The notes beneath the pieces are model-generated. The model saw only the letters and a list, made by a program, of their open reading frames with translations, was not told the origin of the DNA and made no database searches. Positions 8,469-16,328 of a stretch of DNA of 64,000 bases are shown one piece after another. Origin of the DNA: Paenibacillus sophorae (GTDB lineage Bacteria > Bacillota > Bacilli > Paenibacillales > Paenibacillaceae); the NCBI RefSeq assembly GCF_018966525.1, contig NZ_CP076607.1:1922001-1986000 (forward strand), written 5' to 3'. Made by a program: the position numbers and the translations under genes. Position 1 is the first letter of the stretch; each line of letters opens with the position of its first letter.

Positions 8469-9368
8469 GTGAAAAATAACATGGGAGAGGTTCATAGGGG
8501 AAGGGGCTGGCGGACAACGCTCAGTCTGATGCTTGCGCTTGTTCTGCTGTGCACCGGCATGTTCGCGGGAGAAGCGGATGCGTCTGGCACACAAATGCTC
8601 GTGATAAACAAAAAGGTCAACAAGCTGGCCTTTTTCGATGGCGGCAAGCTGGTTAAGGTATTCCCGGTGGCTACCGGCAAGGAGAAGAGCTTGACACCGG
8701 AAGGCCGCTTCAAGATTTTCAATAAAATTAAAAACCGGCCTTATTACAAAGATCATATTCCAGGCGGGGATCCCGCCAATCCGCTTGGCGACCGCTGGCT
8801 CGGGCTGGATGCGTACGGCACAAGAGGAACGACTTACGCGATTCACGGCAACAACAGAGAGTCTTCGATCGGCAAGTATGTAAGCGCCGGATGCATCCGG
8901 ATGCATAACGACGACATCCATTGGCTGTTTCCGCAGGTGAAGAGAAATACGACAGTGGTCATCACCTCCTCGGCGCTTGACATGGAAAGCATTGCGCGGA
9001 AATTCGGCTATGTTCTGGGGACGAATACATTTGCCGGAACAATAGTTGTTAACGGCGGGGCGACGAAGCTGAGCCAGCCCTTCATCCTGGAGAATTCCCG
9101 CGTGTATGTTCCGCTGAGAGAGACCGCATCCGTGCTCGGGGCAAAGCTGGGGCTGGATTCCGAAGGAGCGCTGACGATCACAATGGGCAGCCGCACGGCG
9201 TCGCACAAGCCGCTGGCCGACTACGCCACCGTGAACGGGGCGAAGGTTTCCATGCTAGCGTCGCGCAATGAGAACGGGACCCTGATGATCCCGCTGAGCA
9301 GCGTTCCGCTGTTGTTCGGTGTACAGATCAAGTGGACCGGGTCGAGCAGCACCGTTACGATTCAATAA
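8469..9368 (+). CDS. Secreted L,D-transpeptidase (YkuD) with C-terminal stalk domain
   Basis: A basic N-terminus and a hydrophobic segment (residues 15-34, ending near ADAS) form a signal peptide. The YkuD catalytic domain follows, with AIHGNN at 125-129 and SAGCIRM at 139-145, giving nucleophile Cys142. Such enzymes make 3-3 peptidoglycan crosslinks and are common in spore cortex or envelope maturation. Residues about 185-299 match the copper-amine-oxidase N-domain-like stalk common in Paenibacillus surface proteins (VYVPLRETASVLGAKL). Start GTG 8469 follows GGAGGGG at 8455-8461. A terminator lies downstream. Confidence 0.93.
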   Translation: MKNNMGEVHRGRGWRTTLSLMLALVLLCTGMFAGEADASGTQMLVINKKVNKLAFFDGGKLVKVFPVATGKEKSLTPEGRFKIFNKIKNRPYYKDHIPGGDPANPLGDRWLGLDAYGTRGTTYAIHGNNRESSIGKYVSAGCIRMHNDDIHWLFPQVKRNTTVVITSSALDMESIARKFGYVLGTNTFAGTIVVNGGATKLSQPFILENSRVYVPLRETASVLGAKLGLDSEGALTITMGSRTASHKPLADYATVNGAKVSMLASRNENGTLMIPLSSVPLLFGVQIKWTGSSSTVTIQ

Positions 9369-9393
9369 GCATAGAATTCCATAGGTGGGCAAT

Positions 9394-9427
9394 AAAAGCC
9401 GATCCGAAATGCCGGACCGGCTTTTTT
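9394..9427 (+). terminator. Terminator after L,D-transpeptidase
   Basis: AAAAGCCG and CGGCTTTTTT arms flank a GC-rich loop with an internal CCG/CGG pairing. Confidence 0.75.
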
Positions 9428-9529
9428 GAATGTGATTCGTAATAAGTTTTACTGCCGCCAAGGATGGTTCTATGGTACTATTATTTCCGAAAAATTGATT
9501 TTATTTAGGCATTAGAGAGGAGTTTTTAT

Positions 9530-9940
9530 TTGAACGCAAGGAACGCAGGCTTTTGGATTAGATTTGGAGCCCAACTTTTGGATGGTCTCTGCTTCTCGCT
9601 TCCGGTATCGATTGTCTACTTCCTAATAGCGGGAGGAGACGAAGGGGATGATTCGGGACGACTTGTGATTGATTTCTTGATGATCTGTTATACCGTGCTA
9701 GTACCGGTGTTCTGGAATGGCCAGACGATCGGTAAAAGAATATGTAAAATCCGTATCCAAAAACTGGACGGAACTTCGCCCGGTATCGGAGCGATGTTAC
9801 TACGGAACGGGCTATGCGCGCTGCTGTATGGCCTTACCCTCGGAATTGCCCTGCTTATCAGCCTTATTATGGTGGTTGCTCGGAAAGATAAAAGGGCGAT
9901 TCACGATTTCGCTGCCGGAACGAAAGTCGTTCATGATTAA
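9530..9940 (+). CDS. RDD family membrane protein
   Basis: The 136-residue protein has three hydrophobic segments (about 17-33, 46-62 and 92-113). The defining RDD features are all present: AGFWIRFGAQLLDGL near the N-terminus, GKRICKIRI in the middle and DKRAIHDFAAGTKVV at the C-terminus. TTG 9530 is used as the start, with AGAGAGGAG at 9514-9522. RDD proteins are integral membrane proteins, some proposed as Na+/H+ antiporters, but the role here is unassigned. The stop is only 4 bp from the convergent ATP-grasp gene. Confidence 0.9.
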   Translation: MNARNAGFWIRFGAQLLDGLCFSLPVSIVYFLIAGGDEGDDSGRLVIDFLMICYTVLVPVFWNGQTIGKRICKIRIQKLDGTSPGIGAMLLRNGLCALLYGLTLGIALLISLIMVVARKDKRAIHDFAAGTKVVHD

Positions 9941-9944
9941 AGAA

Positions 9945-10772
9945 TCAGGCCTGAAGAGCTTTTCGCAGCGAATGCTTGAGATTTTCAATGAACATTTGAC
10001 GAATGTCCGGTTGTAATTCCAGCAGGGAGAGATAGGGATTCAAATCTTCAAGTTCGACCAGCAGAAGCTCTCCTTGTTTGGTCCGGCATGCATCGACGCG
10101 CTGGATTCCCCAAGCCAGGTTATTCCACTCGATGAACCGATTCGCAAATTTCCAATCCTCTGCAGTCGGAACATACTCCGATAACATCCATCTCTTCTGT
10201 TTGTCCGGCGCATACAGCGCGTATTGAAACTCATGGTCAATAAAATAAAACGATACTTCGTATTCAAAATCAATGAACGGCTGAATCAGGATATTCCGGT
10301 CTTCACCGGCACTAAGTTTGGATGTTAACTCATTTGAGGGTACACGCTCCAGACCTATGGAGTCGGCTCCGTCCTTCGGTTTGGAGATGTAAGCTTCGGC
10401 ATCCGGCAATTTCTCAATCCACTTCACATCATCTATGGTTGGTATGACGGGATATCCTTCCTTCGTAAGCTGTAGCAGATAGTCCTTCCCGTTCATATCG
10501 CCCTTGCCGTCAAATGAATTATAGGTTTTGTATGGGTTCGCAGCAACTCTTTCACGAAAAGACAGATACTCGTCCTTGAAATTTGCAACCGGTCCGGCGT
10601 TTCGGATCACGATGAGATCATAATTTTTCTCAAAAGCATGAATGTCCTGCGGATGGCAAATTGTGAGCGCGAATGCTTCTCTTAGCCGTGAAGTCAGAAA
10701 CAAATCTTCTTCATAATAATTTCGCCCTTTGGCTGGGTAATATAGATCGGTGACAAATAATATAGTGTTCAT
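9945..10772 (-). CDS. ATP-grasp domain protein of unknown substrate
   Basis: This 275-residue protein has the ATP-grasp arrangement. An N-terminal pre-grasp region contains NYDLIVIRNAGPV. A lysine strand AYISKPKDGADSIGLERV contacts ATP. ILIQPFI precedes EVSFYFID, and an acidic metal-binding segment ELLLVELEDLNPYLSL lies near the end. It resembles glutathione-synthase/RimK-type ligases, but no specific family is recognised. It is monocistronic and convergent with the RDD gene. A carboxylate-amine ligation is the likely chemistry; the substrates are unknown. Confidence 0.75.
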   Translation of the reverse strand: MNTILFVTDLYYPAKGRNYYEEDLFLTSRLREAFALTICHPQDIHAFEKNYDLIVIRNAGPVANFKDEYLSFRERVAANPYKTYNSFDGKGDMNGKDYLLQLTKEGYPVIPTIDDVKWIEKLPDAEAYISKPKDGADSIGLERVPSNELTSKLSAGEDRNILIQPFIDFEYEVSFYFIDHEFQYALYAPDKQKRWMLSEYVPTAEDWKFANRFIEWNNLAWGIQRVDACRTKQGELLLVELEDLNPYLSLLELQPDIRQMFIENLKHSLRKALQA

Positions 10773-10968
10773 TTACGCCTACGCCCTTCCACTATGTAAT
10801 CTGGTATCGTTCTTTATAGTTTAAAAGGACGGGAAACTAAACGCTATCCGTATTTTTTTACGGACAAGCGCTATTCCTGTATGAATGAAAACGGTGTAGA
10901 ATGTAGGGGAATGAAAATTGAACCTGCGCCTACTTGCAGCAGCACACGCGGAAAGGAAAGGATAAACT

Positions 10969-12030
10969 ATGGAACAGAACAAGTACAGTCTTGTCATCGT
11001 CGGTTTCGGGGGAATGGGCAGCTATCATGTGCAGTTGATCGAACCGAGCGAGCGGCTGGCGGTAACCGGTGTTTATGATGTGGTCGATTACCGGAAGGAA
11101 CTCGCGGCAGCCAAGGGCTTTAAGACTTATGACAGTCTGGAAGCGGTGTTATCCGATGAAACGGTAGATGTTGTGCTGATTGCGACGCCTAACGATGTAC
11201 ATAAGGAAATCGCGATCCGGGCGCTTACGGCCGGCAAGCATGTTATTTGCGAGAAGCCGGTTACCGTAGACAGCGCGGACCTGCGTGATATTCTGGAAGT
11301 ATCGAAAGAATCGGATCGCGTCTTCATGGTGCACCAGAACCGGCGCTGGGACGAAGACTTCCTTATTATCCAGGACCTGATCGAGAAGAAAAAGATCGGT
11401 GAGGTGTTCCATCTGGAGTCCCGCGTGCAGGGGGCCAACGGTATTCCCGGCGACTGGCGCCAGCTCAAGGCGTACGGCGGCGGCATGCTGCTGGATTGGG
11501 GCGTCCATCTGCTTGATCAGCTCCTGCTGCTCACCGGCAGCAGAATCGACAGCGTTACCGCCGAATTAAGCACTATTCTCGGCACCGAGGTGGATGACGG
11601 ATTCACCAGCTTTATCCGGTTCAAGGACGGCCTGACCGCCGTAATCGAGGTCGGAACGACCAACTTCATCAAGCTGCCCCGCTGGTATGTCAAAGGCACG
11701 GAAGGAACCGCCATTATCCGCGACTGGGATCTCAGCGGGGAGATCGTGGTGAACAATCCGGATGTCGCCAAGGTCGAGCCGAAGCCGATCCAAGCGGGAC
11801 AAGGACTTACGAAGACGATGGCGCCGCCCTCGGAGGAATCCACTTTGCGCCTGCCGATCGAGAAGGCTCTGAGCACGAAGCAGAGCTTCTATGACAACTT
11901 TGTCTCCGTGATCGAAGGCAAGAGCGAGCCTCTGGTCAAGAATGAGGAGGTCCATCGTGTGCTGCGGTTGATCGAGACGATTTTTGAAGCGGCGGAGAAA
12001 CGGGCCGTCCTTAAAGATCTGGAGCTGTAA
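10969..12030 (+). CDS. Gfo/Idh/MocA family NAD(P)-dependent oxidoreductase
   Basis: The 353-residue protein begins with the Rossmann motif VIVGFGGMGSYHVQ and carries the family signature HVICEKPVTVDSADL with its catalytic lysine. The MVHQNRRWDEDFL segment and a C-terminal Gfo/Idh/MocA alpha/beta domain follow (YGGGMLLDWGVHLLDQL). Family members oxidise sugars, inositols or their derivatives using NAD(P). The start ATG 10969 follows GGAAAGGA. No sugar genes flank it, so the substrate is open. A hairpin with CCCGG/CCGGG arms near 12045-12072 follows but lacks a U-tract. Confidence 0.93.
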   Translation: MEQNKYSLVIVGFGGMGSYHVQLIEPSERLAVTGVYDVVDYRKELAAAKGFKTYDSLEAVLSDETVDVVLIATPNDVHKEIAIRALTAGKHVICEKPVTVDSADLRDILEVSKESDRVFMVHQNRRWDEDFLIIQDLIEKKKIGEVFHLESRVQGANGIPGDWRQLKAYGGGMLLDWGVHLLDQLLLLTGSRIDSVTAELSTILGTEVDDGFTSFIRFKDGLTAVIEVGTTNFIKLPRWYVKGTEGTAIIRDWDLSGEIVVNNPDVAKVEPKPIQAGQGLTKTMAPPSEESTLRLPIEKALSTKQSFYDNFVSVIEGKSEPLVKNEEVHRVLRLIETIFEAAEKRAVLKDLEL

Positions 12031-12055
12031 ACTCTCCTGCCCGAAGCCCCCGGTC

Positions 12056-12085
12056 TTGCCAGCCGGGACTTCGCTGCCCTATAAT
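12056..12085 (+). promoter_or_regulatory. Promoter of the ABC-F leader
   Basis: TTGCCA (12056-12061) and TATAAT (12080-12085) are 18 bp apart. Transcription would start near 12092, 457 nt upstream of the ABC-F start codon. Confidence 0.65.
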
Positions 12086-12132
12086 TAATATAGATTTCAA
12101 ATTCGGACAATTGATGGAGGATCTTCCCTACG

Positions 12133-12144
12133 ATGAAGAACTAA
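12133..12144 (+). CDS. Three-codon upstream ORF (Met-Lys-Asn) in ABC-F leader
   Basis: ATG-AAG-AAC-TAA lies 12 nt after GGAGG at 12116-12120. The start codon sits in the internal loop of the long leader stem, while the Shine-Dalgarno and codons overlap its paired arms. Ribosome binding or stalling here would therefore open the stem. Very short leader ORFs are known in inducible resistance genes. Translation is inferred, not shown. Confidence 0.4.
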   Translation: MKN

Positions 12145-12495
12145 TACGTTTCCTTATAAGACCAGCCAACTTGTGACTAGCGATATGCACAAGCCGCGGT
12201 GCGCCCAATATTGGGCGGACGGTCAGGAATACGTATTTCTTCGGGAAGATCCAAGGGATCGGTAAACGCTTCGTTCAAAAAGGCCAAAGAACAGCTTGCC
12301 AGGGATAGCCCGGCTGTATGGATTGTACGGGTAAACCCCGACCCGGGCTTAAATGGAATCTGCCGTGATTAACTCTGTTAATGGCTGCATTCCGCCCGGC
12401 AATGAACCTGTTCATGGCTGCTGCCGCTTAGCAGCAGGCCTGCCATCGGCTGCAACGAACCGCGCCATCCTTCTTCCTTTCATACGATATTTTTG

Positions 12496-12525
12496 ACCGC
12501 AGCGGCAGCTGCGGTTTTTATTTTT
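12496..12525 (+). terminator. Attenuator terminator before ABC-F gene
   Basis: A perfect 8-bp stem ACCGCAGC/GCTGCGGT with a 4-nt loop is followed by TTTTATTTTTG. It ends about 10 nt before the ABC-F ribosome site at 12536, so it would stop transcription ahead of the gene unless an antiterminator forms. Confidence 0.8.
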
Positions 12526-12548
12526 GTATGAACTCGGAGGGATGGACA

Positions 12549-14384
12549 ATGCCGATACTGCATGTGAAAGAGATATCCAAGGAATGGAACGGGAATCCCC
12601 TGTTCCGGAATCTATCGTTTGAACTGGCCGAGGGAGAGCGGATGGCGCTCTTCGGGCGCAACGGAGCGGGCAAGACGACGCTGCTGAAGGGGCTGTTGGG
12701 CGCTGTGCCTTTTGAGTCGGGGATGGTGTTCCGCGGCCTGCCCGTCAAGGAATGGGGGCTGCTGGATCAGCAGCTTGAGCCAGGGGAAGAAATGACCGCC
12801 CGCCGGCTGGTGCTGGAAGGGAACGCCGAGGCGGCACAGCTTAAGGTCCGGCTGGAACGGCTGGGCGGCAGACTCCAAAGCGGCTGCGGAGCGGAGAAGG
12901 CCTTGCTGGATGATTACGGCGAAGCCTATGAGGACTATCTTCGGCTGGACGGCTACGGCTGGGAGGCGAAGGCGGAAAAAGCGTTGCGGCAGCTGAATCT
13001 TCCGCAGGAGGTTTGGGATCTGCCTTACCAGTCTTTGAGCGGCGGGCAGAAGACGCGGGCGCAGCTCTCCCGGCTGCTGGCCCGGCAGCCGCGATTGCTG
13101 CTGCTGGATGAGCCGACCAACCATCTTGACGCGGACACGATGGAATGGCTGGAGGAGTGGGTGTCCGGCTATTCCGGCACCGTGCTGTACATCTCGCATG
13201 ACCGCCGCTTTATCGACCGCACGGCGACCTCCGTGCTGGAGCTAAGGCCGGATGGCTGCAGACGATATGCCGGAGGGTACACACAGTACCGCAAGCAGAA
13301 GGCTGTGGAAGCCAGGGAACTGGAGGCGCGGTATAGAAGACAGGAGCTGGAAAAGAAAAAGCTGGAGGAGGCCATCCGGCGTTATGCGGAATGGTTCCAG
13401 CAGGCGCACCGCGCCGCCGCTCAGAACGATTTTCTGCGGTCGAAATCGAAGAAGAACGTCTCCCGGCTGCATGCGAAGGAATCGGCGCTGGATCGGCTGA
13501 ACCGGGAGCGCACGGCGGAGCCCCGGGAGAGCGCCAAGCTGAACATGCAGCTTACGGGAGGGGAATTCGCCGCCGGGACCCTGCTGAGGACGGAGCATGC
13601 GGAGTTTGCGTACCCGGGCGGGAGTCCTCTGCTGAAGGACTTCAGCCTTTCGGTCCGCCGGTTCGACCGGATCGGCGTTATCGGGGCGAACGGGTCCGGC
13701 AAGTCGACGCTGCTGAAGCTTCTGGCGGGAATCTGCGCGCCAACCGGCGGGACGGTCGCTCTTCACCCGCAGACCACGGTCGGATATTTTGCCCAGGAGC
13801 TGGAGCAGCTCGATCTTTCCTCTACCATTCTGGACAGTCTGCTTCAGCTCCCGGAAATGACGGTGACGGAGGCAAGAACGATTTTGGGCTGTTTTTTATT
13901 CACGCGGGAAGATGCCTTCAAGCTAATCGGCAGCTTAAGCCTCGGCGAGAAATGCCGCGTCGCTTTCTTGCGGCTCTACTTCGGCAGGGCGAATCTGCTG
14001 GTGCTGGACGAACCGACCAACTACCTAGATATTGATACAAGGGAAGTTATTGAGGAAGCCTTGAAGTCTTATCCCGGCGCGCTGCTGCTCGTAACGCATG
14101 ACCGGTATTTGCTGTCTAATATCGCGAACCGGCTGGTCGTGCTGGAGCGCGGGCGCTTCCCGAGGCAGTTCCCCGGTACCTATGAGGAGTATCTGTCCAA
14201 AGACCGGGAGCATACGATGACGGAACAAGAGCGGGCCGCAGAGGATGAGCTTGGCTTACTGCAGCTGCGGCTGACGCGGCTCATCCAGGCGGAAACACCG
14301 GAGAGTGACGATGAGAACATGGCGCTGCTGGAGGAGATTAAGCGGCTGCGCCGAAGGATTGAGGAGCTGGAGAAGAAGGGGTAA
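12549..14384 (+). CDS. ABC-F family ATPase, probable ribosome protection protein
   Basis: This soluble twin-ABC protein has 611 residues from ATG 12549, with GGAGGG 7 nt upstream. An ATG at 12528 precedes the ribosome site and is rejected. ABC1 has Walker A GRNGAGKT (36-43), signature LSGGQ (163-167) and LLLLDEPTNHLD (183-194). A charged coiled interdomain linker spans about 243-325. ABC2 has GANGSGKST (379-387), a degenerate signature LSLGEK and LVLDEPTNYLD. There are no membrane segments. ABC-F proteins bind the ribosomal E site and some displace macrolides, lincosamides, streptogramins or pleuromutilins. The attenuator leader supports a drug-responsive role. Confidence 0.9.
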   Translation: MPILHVKEISKEWNGNPLFRNLSFELAEGERMALFGRNGAGKTTLLKGLLGAVPFESGMVFRGLPVKEWGLLDQQLEPGEEMTARRLVLEGNAEAAQLKVRLERLGGRLQSGCGAEKALLDDYGEAYEDYLRLDGYGWEAKAEKALRQLNLPQEVWDLPYQSLSGGQKTRAQLSRLLARQPRLLLLDEPTNHLDADTMEWLEEWVSGYSGTVLYISHDRRFIDRTATSVLELRPDGCRRYAGGYTQYRKQKAVEARELEARYRRQELEKKKLEEAIRRYAEWFQQAHRAAAQNDFLRSKSKKNVSRLHAKESALDRLNRERTAEPRESAKLNMQLTGGEFAAGTLLRTEHAEFAYPGGSPLLKDFSLSVRRFDRIGVIGANGSGKSTLLKLLAGICAPTGGTVALHPQTTVGYFAQELEQLDLSSTILDSLLQLPEMTVTEARTILGCFLFTREDAFKLIGSLSLGEKCRVAFLRLYFGRANLLVLDEPTNYLDIDTREVIEEALKSYPGALLLVTHDRYLLSNIANRLVVLERGRFPRQFPGTYEEYLSKDREHTMTEQERAAEDELGLLQLRLTRLIQAETPESDDENMALLEEIKRLRRRIEELEKKG

Positions 14385-14405
14385 AAATTGAGCTGCTACT
14401 GATAC

Positions 14406-14450
14406 AAAGAAGCTGCCCCGCCGTTATTAGGCTGAAGGCAGCTTCTTTTG
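14406..14450 (+). terminator. Terminator after ABC-F gene
   Basis: A perfect 12-bp stem AAAGAAGCTGCC/GGCAGCTTCTTT is followed by T-rich sequence. It may also serve the convergent FMN-binding gene. Confidence 0.88.
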
Positions 14451-14495
14451 TTAGGAGGCGGGTATGTCTGCTTGGCTAGAGAAATCTTGAAAGGA

Positions 14496-14891
14496 TTATT
14501 TCTCGCCTTGAACCAGCGCTATCTCCACCGCCTTTTTCAAGACCTTGCTGGAATTGCTCGCGCCGCTGACGGCATCCACATCCAGCGACTGTTTGGCGAC
14601 GATTTCTTTAAGAATGACTTCGGCGGGAGCGCCATGCCCGTTCTTATGCTTCAGCAGGTCGATCTTGGTCACTTTGCCGTTCTGCACGCTAACCTGAACT
14701 TTGGCGTCGATAAAGCGCACATCGTATTCTCCCACGTAAGTACCGTCGGCAAGACGGGAGAAGGGGATATTGGATATGGTGAGATTCTTAATCTTGTCTT
14801 GATAGCTGTTGACCTGATACAGATAAGTAAGCCCCCAGCCTGCCCCCACGAGCAGAATAAGAGCAGCGGTTATCAGCAGTTTCTTCTTCAC
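14496..14891 (-). CDS. Membrane-anchored FMN-binding domain protein
   Basis: The 131-residue protein has an N-terminal membrane anchor (residues 4-25) followed by an FMN_bind domain with the motif DAVSGASNSSKVLKKAVE. In relatives such as NqrC and RnfG this SGAT/S-type motif is covalently flavinylated by ApbE; here Ser replaces the usual Thr. It probably shuttles electrons at the outer face of the membrane. GTG 14891 follows GGAGG. It is the last gene of a TetR-flavoprotein-FMN-binding operon, 35 bp after the flavoprotein gene. Confidence 0.87.
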   Translation of the reverse strand: MKKKLLITAALILLVGAGWGLTYLYQVNSYQDKIKNLTISNIPFSRLADGTYVGEYDVRFIDAKVQVSVQNGKVTKIDLLKHKNGHGAPAEVILKEIVAKQSLDVDAVSGASNSSKVLKKAVEIALVQGEK

Positions 14892-14926
14892 AGTTTAACC
14901 TCCCTAAGTTTAAAGGCTGTATCATA

Positions 14927-15502
14927 TTAGAAAAAGCTTTCGATCTGCGAAGCCAGCCTGGCCGGAACTTCCGTCAGCTTCTTGGCGCCCGGACAGACGA
15001 TCTTGCCTCTGCAGGTCATGCCCGAGATGCGGAAGAATTCGTTCATGGCGGCGAGGCAGGATGAGCTTTGGCGCAGCAGCCGGTTCAGCGGAAACGGCGT
15101 ATTGCACGCGGTCATCAGCAGGTACTGCTGGCTTTTGGACAGCGTCGGTTTCGGAGCAAGCCCAGCGCCGCTGCGGTCCATCGCCTTGACTGCCAGCCTG
15201 TCGAATAGGAGCTTGACCTGGCCCGGCACATTGGCGTAATACGTAGGCGCGGACAGAATAACCAAGTCGCTGAAAGCCAGCTTTACCCATAAATCGGCAA
15301 GCTCGCCGCTGGGAGGGCATACTCCGTTTGCCCGGCAATCCGGGCAACCTTTGCAGGCGGATATGTCCATCTTATATAAATCGCAGATGTCTGTTTCCCA
15401 GCCCGCTTTCGCAGCCGCCTGTACGGCAATTTGCAGCATCTTGGCCGTCATTCCGTCCGGCCTGGGGCCGCCTTTAATGGCCAGCAGCCGTTTCGTTGGC
15501 AT
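14927..15502 (-). CDS. Flavodoxin-fold NADPH-dependent FMN reductase / iron-sulfur flavoprotein type
   Basis: The 191-residue protein has an N-terminal flavodoxin-like phosphate loop, KGGPRPDGMTAKML. It then has a cysteine cluster DISACKGCPDCRANGVCP (four cysteines) typical of the iron-sulfur flavoprotein/NAD(P)H-oxidoreductase family, and the FMN contact SAPTYYANVPGQVKLLFDR. ATG 15502 follows AGGAGG and overlaps the end of the TetR gene by 29 bp. It likely reduces quinones, nitro or other small electrophiles, or passes electrons to the membrane FMN protein encoded next. The latter is inferred from the operon. Confidence 0.87.
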   Translation of the reverse strand: MPTKRLLAIKGGPRPDGMTAKMLQIAVQAAAKAGWETDICDLYKMDISACKGCPDCRANGVCPPSGELADLWVKLAFSDLVILSAPTYYANVPGQVKLLFDRLAVKAMDRSGAGLAPKPTLSKSQQYLLMTACNTPFPLNRLLRQSSSCLAAMNEFFRISGMTCRGKIVCPGAKKLTEVPARLASQIESFF

Positions 15503-16145
15503 CTTGAACCTCCTTTGCGATCATGCGCAGCAGCAGATTGCAGCCGTATTCCAGCAGCCCATTCGTTGTTGCGCCCATCGTCTCGGAGATATAGCTGCTT
15601 TTGCGGTGCGCCACCATAATGAGCGAGGACAGGCTGCTCCAATAGATCAGAATGGCTTCCTTGATCCGCGTGTCCGGGTTAACGGCTCCTTCCGCGATTC
15701 CCTGAAGGATTATAACCTCAAGAATGGCGTTAATCTCTTCCCCGACATTGAAAATGTCTCTCTTCACCTCCGGCAAATCCCGGCTGTCCAACGGTTGGGT
15801 CTGGAAATCGACAATGCCGGCGAAAAGGTAGGGAGAGGACTCATAGAACGTAATCAGACTGTCGCATAGGGCACGATACTTGTAAAAAAAGTCCGTCTCG
15901 CCATCCAGACTGCGCAGAATATGCTCTTTAAGCTGTATAAATCCTTTTAGTACGATCCGGCCGTGAATCTCCTCCTTGCTTGGAAACTGAATGTATACCG
16001 TGCGTTTGCTGTATTCGGCGCTTTTGGCGATGTCATCCATCGTCGTCGCCGCAAAGCCTTTTTCCGCGAACAGTTCCTCTGCCGCACGGAGAATATTCTC
16101 TTGATGAAGCGAGGCGATGGCCTCTTTGCGCGTTGTACGGTCCAA
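15474..16145 (-). CDS. TetR family transcriptional regulator
   Basis: The 223-residue protein has a TetR N-terminal helix-turn-helix: ILRAAEELFAEKGFAATTMDDIAKSAEYSKRTVY spans about residues 18-51 in consecutive blocks. A helical ligand-binding domain follows. The start is TTG 16145 with GGAGG ten bases upstream. It leads an operon with the flavoprotein and FMN-binding genes and overlaps the former by 29 bp. A 21-bp palindrome just upstream, between the promoter and the gene, is the obvious operator, so the gene is probably autorepressed. The ligand is unknown, perhaps a redox-active or aromatic compound. Confidence 0.92.
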   Translation of the reverse strand: MDRTTRKEAIASLHQENILRAAEELFAEKGFAATTMDDIAKSAEYSKRTVYIQFPSKEEIHGRIVLKGFIQLKEHILRSLDGETDFFYKYRALCDSLITFYESSPYLFAGIVDFQTQPLDSRDLPEVKRDIFNVGEEINAILEVIILQGIAEGAVNPDTRIKEAILIYWSSLSSLIMVAHRKSSYISETMGATTNGLLEYGCNLLLRMIAKEVQDANETAAGH

Positions 16146-16168
16146 CAGTGTTAAACCTCCAGTTCTAA

Positions 16169-16189
16169 AAGTAAACTATGAGTTTACTT
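16169..16189. promoter_or_regulatory. TetR operator (21-bp palindrome)
   Basis: Perfect 9-bp arms AAGTAAACT (16169-16177) and AGTTTACTT (16181-16189) are separated by ATG. The site begins 3 bp downstream of the -10 box of the minus-strand promoter, so bound repressor would cover the transcription start. Confidence 0.75.
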
Positions 16190-16191
16190 GA

Positions 16192-16220
16192 ATGGTATCA
16201 TCTTTTTGGTACGGTGTAAA
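16192..16220 (-). promoter_or_regulatory. Promoter of the TetR operon
   Basis: On the minus strand TTTACA and TACCAT are separated by 17 bp, directly followed by the palindromic operator. Confidence 0.5.
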
Positions 16221-16328
16221 TCCTGATTTTTACAGGGGGAAGGGAAATGAAGGATATGAAGCCGGATTGCCGAATGGTATTAAGGAATGTTTTGGAAAAA
16301 TAGTGGCCATAAAGGGGAGTTCAAGAGG

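Larger units (their letters stand above)
12092..12525 (+). promoter_or_regulatory. Long attenuator leader of the ABC-F gene
   Basis: About 430 nt of structured, non-coding RNA lie between the promoter and the gene. A long rod pairs 12119-12153 with 12225-12252, including a perfect GGATCTTCCC/GGGAAGATCC and GAAGAA/TTCTTC. It caps two inner hairpins, CTTGTG/CACAAG and CGCCCAAT/ATTGGGCG. Further down, CTGCTGC/GCAGCAG forms a hairpin at 12418-12437. Its 5' part, GCTGCCGCT (12420-12428), can instead pair with AGCGGCAGC (12501-12509) inside the terminator. These exclusive pairings are the layout of a transcription attenuator, as known for antibiotic-inducible ABC-F genes such as vmlR. Confidence 0.6.

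Noticed and set aside
12092..12525. Possible tmRNA, RNase P RNA, SRP RNA or 6S RNA
   Set aside because: None of the conserved sequence blocks of these RNAs is present. The position, hairpins and terminator fit an attenuator leader for the next gene better.
12528..12548. Earlier ATG for the ABC-F protein
   Set aside because: The GGAGGG ribosome site lies downstream of this codon, between it and the ATG at 12549. The extra residues are not part of the ABC fold.
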